From Selaginella moellendorffii (Eukaryota > Streptophyta > Lycopodiopsida > Selaginellales > Selaginellaceae): a stretch of DNA of 64,000 nucleotides. Both the position numbers and the translations under genes were made by a program. The notes under the pieces were generated by a model that was not told the origin of the DNA, did not search any database, and worked only from the letters and a program-made list of their open reading frames with translations. The stretch spans positions 936,703 to 1,000,702 of the forward strand of contig NW_003314268.1 of NCBI RefSeq assembly GCF_000143415.4. Reading direction: 5' to 3'. Shown here piece by piece: positions 56,102-64,000 of this stretch; within the stretch, counting starts at the first letter, position 1, and each line of letters starts with the position of its first letter.

Positions 56102-57869
56102 ATGGCGCGAACAGAGCAGGAGCGCAGTGGATGCGTCACAGGTCTGTGGTCTCTCTTCCGACCAAAAAAGGCGCACAAGGGCGACAACAAGGTCCACCCG
56201 GAAGCCATGGACGCGGCGGCCTCGAAGCTGAAACAACTCAAGCGCGAGGTGAGTGTGATCGTGGAATCACTCCGAGGGCAGAAGGCGATCGTGCCGATCA
56301 AGCCGGACCAAAACGAAGCCGAGGAGCTGAAGGAGAATCAAGAGAAGAAAGCCGAGCAGCTGAACGAGGAGGAGAAGGAACTCAGGCGCGCGATCAAGCG
56401 GCGGGAGGAGGAACAGCGAGTACTGCGAGCCCAGGAGCTGCAAGCCCAGGAGGAGCTGCAAGCCCAGGAGGAGCTGCGAGCCCTTCGAGCCGAGCAGGCG
56501 GAGCAACAGCAGCAGCGGGCGGAGAAGAAGCGGGCAGAGAAGCAGTGGTGGGAGCAGCAGCGGGCGATGCGAGCGGAGCGACGGCGAGCCCAGCAGCGAG
56601 CCGATCACGAGAAGCTGCTTTGTTTCTCGACTGCGGTGGAAAATTTTGGTGCGGATGGTGCCCGATGGTGGTCCGAGTGCCATCTCACCGATGGCCGTGG
56701 AGGCTTCACCGAGTTCCTGCGCCTGGAAGCTCTTCACGAGGCCTCACGAGAGCTCTCCAAGACGAACACCAGCAAGAGGAGTGGCTTCGAACAGAAGGAG
56801 CAGCGGATGAAACCAGAACAAGAGGAGGAGCGGCGGATCAATCAGGAAATCAAGCAGCCAAACGAGAAGGATCACGAGAAGATCAAGCAGGAGGATCAAG
56901 AGCCAGAAAACAAGCAAAAGGAGCAGCCAACCAAGCCAGCTTTGTTGCCAGCCGGTCCGCGTCGTCCAGGTATGGTTTGTCTCTTTCTCGTCCTTTCTTC
57001 CGTGACTTAACCACTGTCTCTCGGACTTCCAGGTTCCAGGCCCAAGACTGTTCGCTTCTCTCCATCAGCGCAGATCATTCTCCCCGACGGCACGCAGCAG
57101 CCGACTGAGTGCCATCTCCAGGATGGGCGAGGGGGCTTTCTGGAGTTCCGGCGCCTGGAAGCTCTTCACGAGGCGTCGAGAGAGCTAAAGAGGAAGGAGA
57201 GCAGCCAGAAGATCGACGACGAGGTCAGGGACGAGGACGTGGTTGAGGTCGAGGAGGGGGCCACCTGGAGCTGCCGCGCATTGGAGCTTCTGATCAGGCT
57301 CGCCGAGTTGACGTACGAAGAACTGAACGGAAAATCTAGCGACAGCGTAAGGATCCAGAGAGCGCGGAGGATTCAGAGGGAGTTGGATAAAATCCCTGAA
57401 GAATCGAAGCCGTGGAGGAAGAGCAAATCCGGCAAAATGGTGTTTGTGAAAGTGGCCAAGGAGATCTGTGATCGCGCGGGAGACGACTTCGTCCGAGAAT
57501 TCTGGAGAAGACAGGCAAGCTTTTCTTTTCGTTAGTTTTTGGATTCGGGCGGTTTGCCAATAACTCCCGTGTTTGTTGTAGAGAGCTGGGGTGACTTCGC
57601 TCGCGGAAGCCAATGTCGAGGGAAGGGATGGTTGTGGTCATGGTTTCTCTCAACATGGTCGGAGGATTATCAGCAAGGAACGACGAGAATACAAGACTGG
57701 AAACGAGACTGGAAACAGGAGTGGACGGTGTTTTGTCACTGCTCGAGAATCACTGCTCTTTGCTGGAGAGCTTCCTCTTCAATCAGAGTACGCAAGCTGG
57801 GATGTATGCCACTGCAAGCAACATCCCCGGCCAGTTGAGCAGCTCCGAGTGAAACTCAAGAAGAGATGA
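56102..57869 (+). CDS. Charged coiled-coil protein, family copy E
   Basis: Predicted exons 56102-56969, 57033-57514 and 57582-57869, about 545 residues. Intron 1 is GT-AG; intron 2 starts GC (CAG|GCAAGC), a GC-AG intron also present in arm A, while copies B and C have GT. The N terminus (MARTEQERSGCVTGLWSLF) matches copies B and C, but the middle is a different Arg/Glu/Ala/Gln-rich coiled coil. Exon 1 holds an extra copy of the exon-2 motif: ECHLTDGRGGFTEFLRLEAL here, TECHLQDGRGGFLEF in exon 2. The conserved region (YEELNGKSSD ... EFWRRQ) is intact. Exon 3 differs from that of B and C. Family unknown, no targeting signal seen. Confidence 0.6.
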
Positions 57870-59560
57870 TGGCGAGAACGAGGATGCAGCTTAGGAAGGG
57901 ATCAAGACGAGATTGCTGCAAGGAAACTCAAGAATCGAGCTTGCACTCTGGTCAAAGCTCTCCAGTCAAGCACCTAAGGAGGCTGGTGTTCAACGACTAT
58001 AAAGTTGGACTTGTCTGGGGTCTATCTGATCAGCTTCCCAGTCGACGGAGATGATTCAGGAGGTGCTGCTGCGGTATAATGCTCCAAGGCTGTCCACAGC
58101 TTCAGCGAGGAACGATGCAAGATGGCGAGAATATGATCTAGCTGAAGCTGCTCGTGACGGTGGGGGATATCGGATTCAGAGAGAGGCTGTGGAGACTATA
58201 AGACAGACTACGCTCGAAGTTCTCTATCATTTGCTAGAGCGGAGACTTTGAAACTCCAACCCTGTCCAGGAATGCTCGTACAGCTGCTCGGATGATAGTA
58301 TCAGCAAGGAACGCAGTGGCAGGTTGCTGCAAGGGAACTCAAGAAGATGATGATGGCAAGAAGATTATCTTGATGACGCTGCTTGTGAAGGTGGAGCGAT
58401 TGGAAGGATTCACAGGACTGCTGCTGTTCGCCTCTGACGTGCAGTCTGGTATCTGGTGGAGCGAACTTTAAGACGAAAGGACTAGTTTTAGAGGAGTCAT
58501 CGAACGCAGAAGCTGTTGCAGAGTTTAGGAGGCCATCTGGCTTCGCATGCCTCTCCTCAAGCCCTGTCCATGCGTCCTTCCACTCGAGCTTCTCAGCACG
58601 AAGCTCCGATGCCTAGGCCTGAAGTGGCGAAGAACAAGCCGATTCCCTGAGAAGAGAACACGAACAAACTGTCCGAGAGGTTCTAAGCACGACGAAGGAA
58701 CGAGAAATGAGCTCGAGAAATCGGCTGCAAGGATTGGTCACCTCGAGGCCGTCAAATGCAGGAAAACTTGGAGTACATCGAAATCTCCGAGCAGATCGAG
58801 TGGCACAGGGAAGCAGTAGCAGGCCTCCAAAGCGCCAAGTTTGAGCTACCAGTCTCGAGATCCACACTCTTAAGTCAAGCGAAGATCAATCTTCTCGAGG
58901 AGAAATTCTCACTTGACTCCAAAGTTTGGGAGGTGTCCGAGACGATGGAGCAGCACAAGCAGTCGAAAGCGGCGCTCCAGGCGGAGCAGTCGGCCAGCCG
59001 AGCTCTGGAAGTCAAGCACAGTCCATCAAACTTTGGCATGAAGCAAAAGATGGGATGCTGAGTAGTTGACGGAAACGTGACGAGAGCTCAACGCTGTCCA
59101 GGATCGCTCTTACAGGTGCTTGGGTGATAGTATATCATCAAGGAATGATCTCGATCTCGATCTCGATGAAGCTGCTTGGAGCCAGTGGTGCGGATTCACC
59201 GGATGTTCGCCTCTGACGTGGGGAGATTACAGACTATTTTTATCTGCTGGAGCGAACTCTAACACGAAGCAACAGTAGGCAATGGCCACCCTTTACAATC
59301 GAGCAATCTGGACCGAGGGTACGTAGAGTCGTCCTCTTCCATTTTTTTCATCCGTGGTGTTAAACAGCAGAAGAAAGCCTCTCAAGGCCTACAGCAACAC
59401 ACACTTTGTGGTATTTTCTTGTTGTTTTTCTGCTCTGCTGGAAATCTTCTGAGCTCCAACTTCGTAGGAGGCCGCGTTTTTTCTCTGCGAGGTAATCTGC
59501 GAGACTAAATAAATAAAACATCCCGGAGACTATGCTGAGGAGCTGCTTATTCTGGCCCAC
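57870..59560 (+). pseudogene. Coiled-coil tail of family copy E
   Basis: Several frames; the best is 58756-59061 (101 codons), with NLLEEKFSLDSKVWEVSETM and SKAALQAEQSASRALEVK, a plausible coiled coil. Copies B and C keep only broken traces. If joined by unseen splicing it could be real 3' coding sequence of copy E. Confidence 0.4.
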
Positions 59561-59860
59561 TAGTAAGTAAAAAACTTCAAGTTTTCTACTCTATTAGAAA
59601 ATAGTCTGTTCACCATCTAAGGAGTGGCCGCTGTAATCGAGAGTAAGACATCTCGCTCCTTGTATGTTAAAAACTTCGGAGATCCAGAAGACTATCACAG
59701 AAAGCAAATCAGGGTGGAGAAATTAGGACTTGAAGCAGCGAAACTGTAAGAGGTCAGAGATCGGAGCAAGTGGAACTGAACAATTGTCATTGGATTGAGC
59801 AAGTTCGATAGTAGGTTCGAAAATCTAAAACTTGGGAAGCAGAAGCAAAGACTAAAAAAC

Positions 59861-60393
59861 TTTCTTAAAGCAAGCAGGGGCAGCAGCTTAAAAATTTAGA
59901 AAGCAGAGTAGCAGTGGCGGAAAGAGCAGTGGCTTTTTTTAAGCAGAGGCAGCTTGAAAATAAAAAAGCAGCGATTTTTTCGACGAGCAGCTTAACGACT
60001 ATAAAAATTTCGTAAAACAAGCATAAGTTTCTGAGCAGCAGAAGAACTTGAATTGGTCTTTACTTTCTATTCATATAAAAAACGATTGTGAGATTCAGAA
60101 AATCGACTAAAATGTAAACTTTTAACAGATCCTCTTGCATCTCGGGCTTTGATCCTAGAAACAAGGAAGAAAAATTAAATATCTAGAGCACGTTAGAAAA
60201 TACTTGTGCCGTTCTTCTTGAATTTGTCCATAGCTTCCCCTCGCAAGTCAATTTGCCAAATGAACGATCACTTGAATTTTTAAAAAACAAGAAAAACAGA
60301 AACAAAAACAAAAATGGCTCACAACATTAACACCTATAGTGGTGCATTTGAAGACGTGAAGTGCTATAATCGTGATTGTTTCTGCCGTAAAAA
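59861..60393. other. AT-rich stretch with Gln/Lys-type repeats
   Basis: Repeated AGCAG/CAGCTT phrases continue the degenerate tail. No gene seen. Confidence 0.35.
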
Positions 60394-60650
60394 TCAAAAC
60401 GCGCGCCATGCTTGCATAGTGATACTAGCATCCACACACTCTAGGCTATACCTGTAGGCCGGAGCAGCAGCTGATGCTGAAGGAGAAAAAGGACGCTTTG
60501 CCTTAAATCTCAGGTCTGCTGCTTCCACTGGCTCAATGGACTTGGTGATGGCTATGGTAACAATGGTGATGGCAAGAGTGATGGACTCGGCCTTCCTAGG
60601 CACTGAAAAACTCTGGAAGGAGAAGATCACGTTAGAGCAAGAACTCCATA
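60394..60650 (-). pseudogene. Gene X exon near arm E
   Basis: Minus strand, after an acceptor-like CTTCCAG near 60617, reads FSVPRKAESITLAITIVTIA then TKSIEPVEAADLRFKAKRPF. The counterpart in block C (about 31690-31600) is shorter. The terminal exon seen in blocks B and C is missing here. Convergent with copy E, as in the other blocks. Confidence 0.4.
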
Positions 60651-60699
60651 TGGTATATGTTATATTTATCCTCCTCATTGTGTATAAAGAGGGAGTTGT

Positions 60700-62326
60700 T
60701 TATATAATCTTCAAATCACATATAGTTGACATATAATTGCATATCATCCAAGTGTGCCATGGCACTTTTGCAATATAACATTTGGTATTTACAAGATATT
60801 AGAATTGGTCTAAGGTGGCTCCACATGTGTAAATATATTGGAAATTTTGGTTGTATTAACAATATGTTTTCAAACCAAAATACCTTTGCATCCTTCAATT
60901 TGTCTTCTCCAGCCATTTCCTCTTGCGTTAGAGGCCTAAAAATTCATATTTATAGATTTTTTTTATTGATTTTCCACCTTCTTTAAGGATTTGATAACAT
61001 TTTTATTGTGATCAAATGGTTTTCAAAAATAACATATTTTCTTGCCATGTTGAAAGACAATTGATGAAGGTTAAATTTATCTACAAAAGATCTTTTATCT
61101 TTATATTTTGCCAATTAATATTATTATAGATTGTGGGCTTTAGTTTGTTTCCCTCTTTGGTATTAGTTTATTTCCTTCCTTCACATCAAAGGTAAATTAT
61201 CAACTTTTTATCATTCTCATATCAATAACATACTATTTAAGCTTTTGAGCAATATGATGATTAGGTTGATTTCTTTATTTTTGTTGAATTTCCTTATAAT
61301 AATTTTTAGCATTTTTCAATGTATCACTCTCTATTCTTTGTCAACTATGGCCTTCATCTTCATTAGTCATATTCATTTTTTCTGGCATTTAGTCTTATAA
61401 ATAAATTTGTTACTACTTAATGTTTTTTTTTCTGAAACAAAAAACTAGTTATAGCCCAAAATTAGCTAGATTGTTTTTCCTATAGTGATTATGGTATAAC
61501 TTTAGTGAGTAGAGGTAAATATATAATTTTATAAGTGATATGGGAGACAATGTGTTTGAGATTTGTCTTTTGTAAATAAAAAAACCAATTAAGAAAGTAG
61601 TGTAACAACATATTCATAATTTTTACAATTTTATATATTTTTATTTGGGCTTTTTGTGAGGCACCATCTAATCTCTTATGCATCCAGGCCATAAAGATCC
61701 TCTAAAAAGATTAGAGATTGTTGGAGAAAAGCTTATAGTAAACTATAAATATGCTTATAATTTATATACACAAGATTGATAAAAATTATTAATTTATTCC
61801 AGGTATATCCATTACCACTGAAAAATATCAAGTACTAAATTTTTTAGCTAATTTAGATTAGTTTTAATTGCAATATTTATAAAAAAATTAAAGCATTGGT
61901 GTTTCAAATTCTTCCAGAAAACAATTGTGTGAAATGTAATAAGATATATGGGCAAAGTTCCTTTATCTCTGGAAAATCTATATTAAATAATTTTATTTAA
62001 ATATATAATAAAAATGAATTTCTTAATGCATAACTCTATGTTCTCCTGCCAAAGATAGAAAATAAATTCATTTTTTAATAAAAATGCAGGAAAAATAGCA
62101 TTGTCATTTTATAAATTATTAGTGAATAAACTCATCAATTTCTTGTGTTATCTTAACCAAAGAATGTAAATTCTTACCTTTCTTTTGCAGTCACCAAAAA
62201 CATGTTGCATTTGCAAGTTAATTTTACCTGTCATGGTTTCACTCAAAAAACTTTATCCTTCCAATGTCCTTTAGACAACCTTGATCAACCTTTAATTTGC
62301 TATAAACATCAATTGATTTTTGCGCC
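60700..62326. other. AT-rich intergenic region
   Basis: No gene, RNA or defined repeat found. Confidence 0.5.
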
Positions 62327-62330
62327 AAAA
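62327..62330 (-). terminator. RNA polymerase III terminator of tRNA-Met
   Basis: Four A on the plus strand give a TTTT run about 19 nt beyond the tRNA 3' end. Confidence 0.5.
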
Positions 62331-62348
62331 TCGATTTTAGTGGATTGG

Positions 62349-62433
62349 TGGGGTGAGAGAGGCTCGAACTCTCGACCTCAGGATTTCTCAGGAGCTATGA
62401 GACCTACGCGCTGACCCACTGCGCCACCACCCC
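62349..62433 (-). tRNA. Elongator tRNA-Met (CAT) with 11-nt intron
   Basis: The minus strand starts GGGGTGGTGGCGCAG and ends TCTCTCACCCC plus discriminator A, with the 7-bp acceptor stem GGGGTGG/..CACCCC, and T arm GAGAGTTCGAGCCTCTC. The anticodon CAT is followed by A and then by GCTCCTGAGAA, the intron at the canonical position one base 3' of the anticodon. Without it the loop reads CTCATAATCC. Plant elongator tRNA-Met genes are one of the two tRNA types that normally carry introns. The A and B boxes are visible. The gene appears functional. Confidence 0.92.
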
Positions 62434-62602
62434 TTCGTGGAAATTTCTTGCATAATATAAGTCAAACAGTTGAATGAACGTGCATTTCATTTTACATCAT
62501 CGTACATAAGTAGGATGGCTTCCACGCGGCAATTCCTACGCGAAACTTTAAGCGGAAACCGAATGGAAACCGACAGGAAATTCTGCGTCGCACGCTGCTC
62601 GG

Positions 62603-62609
62603 ATATAAA
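62603..62609 (+). promoter_or_regulatory. TATA box of the HMA gene
   Basis: ATATAAA about 150 bp before the ATG at 62760, in otherwise GC-richer sequence, followed by a pyrimidine-rich leader (CTTCTCTTCTGCTTCTCC). Confidence 0.5.
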
Positions 62610-62759
62610 TTCATGACGTCTCCGCAGTCATCAGCAGGGCCCTCTTCTCTTCTGCTTCTCCGCCTCCCCGACTCTCGTGGATATTGGATTGATCGCGGTA
62701 TCGCTTGTCAACGAGCTGCGAATCTGTGATCTTCTCGATTGAATTCGTAGACAATTAAG

Positions 62760-63173
62760 ATGGTTTGGAAGGTGAGCATTGCGTCTGGCTGATTTCATTG
62801 ATTGTTTGATCTCGAGCTCTGCGCTGTAGGTTGTCTTGAAAGTGGACTCTTGCAACAAATGCAAGGGCAAGATTATGTCTCAGATCTATGACGGCGTCTC
62901 CGGTGAGTGTAGATTTCCGCGAATTCTCCCAAATTTCGATGCTGTGATCGCTGATCAAGATATCTTCGTGCTCTTGCAGGTGTGAAGAAAGTGGAGGTTA
63001 AAGATCCCCTTTACACCTTCACAGGTGATTTCAAGGTGGACGACATCCTCAAGGCCATCGAGAAGAAACGGAAGTGTATATCTGTGGAATCCTTCCAGGA
63101 GATAAAGGTGGAAAAGCCCAAGCCGAAGCCAAAGGACGATTGCTGCTGCTGCTGCTGCTGCTCCTGCTGCTAG
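62760..63173 (+). CDS. Small heavy-metal-associated (HMA) protein with cysteine-run tail
   Basis: Three exons: 62760-62771 (only 12 nt), 62830-62902 and 62980-63173, all GT-AG, coding for 92 residues. MVWK|VVLKVDSCNKC starts an HMA-type ferredoxin-like fold in which the CxxC (CNKC) would bind copper, zinc or another soft metal. The rest of the domain follows (VKKVEVKDPLYTFTGDFKV, then ILKAIEKKRK). A Lys/Pro linker leads to a tail DDCCCCCCCSCC encoded by a TGC run, and TAG. The tail lacks a CaaX box, so it is not a typical isoprenylated HIPP. A role as metal chaperone or buffer is inferred. The TATA box, leader and start codon context all fit. Intact. Confidence 0.88.
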
Positions 63174-64000
63174 AATTTGGGACTGATCACTGATCATAAA
63201 GAGTTTTGTTGTGGATGAGATGATCGATCTCTCCTCTCTGTTTCCTTAACGTAGAGCACCAGATCATTCCGTTTCTTTCACCAAATTTTTTGTTGCAATA
63301 GGATTGAGATTGTCGATCTAACATCCGGGGCACGCGAGTGCTACGTTGAAATGGTCCTCCCATCTTTGCGTTTAAATTTCAAGTCTGTTGACAAACGAAG
63401 TCTGCATGAAATAATCATTTGGGGGAATCGTTGAAGCTTCACAAAAAATAATTCAAGTTGCTGTAGATTTGCTGGCTATAGGCCAGGTAGACGACGTGTG
63501 TGAACGTCATGCTCGTTTCAAGTCAAGTCCCCGTTCATGAGCACATCGACTTTTGTGTTATCTTTGTCCAGTGGCAGTACAATGATTATATATTTATGTG
63601 ATTGTCGGGATATAAAACCATGCCCGTCCCAGATATCCCACTGAAAACAACCTTCTAGGCTCCATCAGTGGCAGTGTCACTGGAGATTCTAGCATTTCTA
63701 ATAGTGAGTAGCTGTGCTTACAGAAAGATTTGCACGAGAGGTGAAGAGAGATTTTTCTTGGCTCAGTAGTGAGAGATAATATAAACCACCTGATAGAAGG
63801 TAAGGTAGCCATGGTCATTTAGTTTTATAGTGAAACTGACATCCTTGTTTCTTTTTTCTTTTCATGGTCTATCCAATTTATAAATAGAAGTTTAGAGTAT
63901 CCAATGGTGGCATACACAATTGTGAAAATGAGGGTGTGGACAGGATTGGTGTCTAGTTTGGGGGCAACATGGTTAAAAACCTTTGGTGCTGTTATGTAAA
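63174..64000. other. 3' flank of the HMA gene
   Basis: Holds the 3' UTR. No further gene is supported up to the window end. Confidence 0.4.

Larger units (their letters stand above)
56045..59860 (+). repeat. Arm E of the charged-protein family (right inverted arm)
   Basis: From about 56870 to 59860 it is the inverted partner of 1-2908. It also contains the 5' part (boundary motif and full exon 1) that arm A lacks. The boundary motif here is altered (TTAATTTAGTAAGGGTTAGG). Confidence 0.85.

Overview
This is nuclear DNA from a land plant. The best fit is a lycophyte of the Selaginella type, an inference from three things: very short introns (49-96 nt in the GDSL gene, 49 nt in the polyphenol oxidase), pentatricopeptide-repeat debris, and a polyphenol oxidase with a twin-arginine targeting segment. 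Only a few genes look intact: a five-exon GDSL esterase/lipase (53105-54439, minus), a small three-exon metal-binding HMA protein with a cysteine-run tail (62760-63173, plus), an intron-containing elongator tRNA-Met (62349-62433, minus), and up to three members of a lineage-type gene family that I do not recognise.

That unrecognised family is the signature of the window. It encodes highly charged Glu/Lys/Gln-rich proteins with a conserved region of about 85 residues encoded in exon 2. Copies or pieces lie at 1-2908 (minus, 5' truncated), 3484-8748 (plus), 27322-32580 (plus), 50590-50779 (plus, short fragment), 54640-55225 (minus, fragment) and 56045-59860 (plus). The first and last are near-identical inverted arms about 54 kb apart. 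The copies at 3.5 kb and 27.3 kb belong to a larger segmental duplication whose right half is decayed retrotransposon sequence (15.36-17.48 kb against 32.59-35.3 kb). A second, convergent gene (gene X, unrecognised) travels with the family.

From 9 to 24 kb and from 33 to 42 kb the window is a nest of LTR elements. A young Ty3/gypsy element (9441-14998, 155-bp LTRs) is split near its 3' end by a 593-bp TRIM with a perfect ATCAG target duplication. Older, transition-riddled relatives of both lie nearby. A second gypsy element (20402-23536) lost RNase H, integrase and all but 18 bp of its 3' LTR but keeps its CAGGT duplication. A second TRIM family has copies at 36227-36898 and 41174-41633. A 27-bp-TIR MITE (33043-33329) has its empty site preserved in the paralogous block.

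From 44 to 50.5 kb lie gene relics: PPR fragments (one pair differs by an exact 73-bp micro-inversion), a polyphenol oxidase with several frameshifts, and the C-terminal part of a cytochrome P450. The two clean single-copy genes and the tRNA lie in the right part of the window, away from the nested elements.
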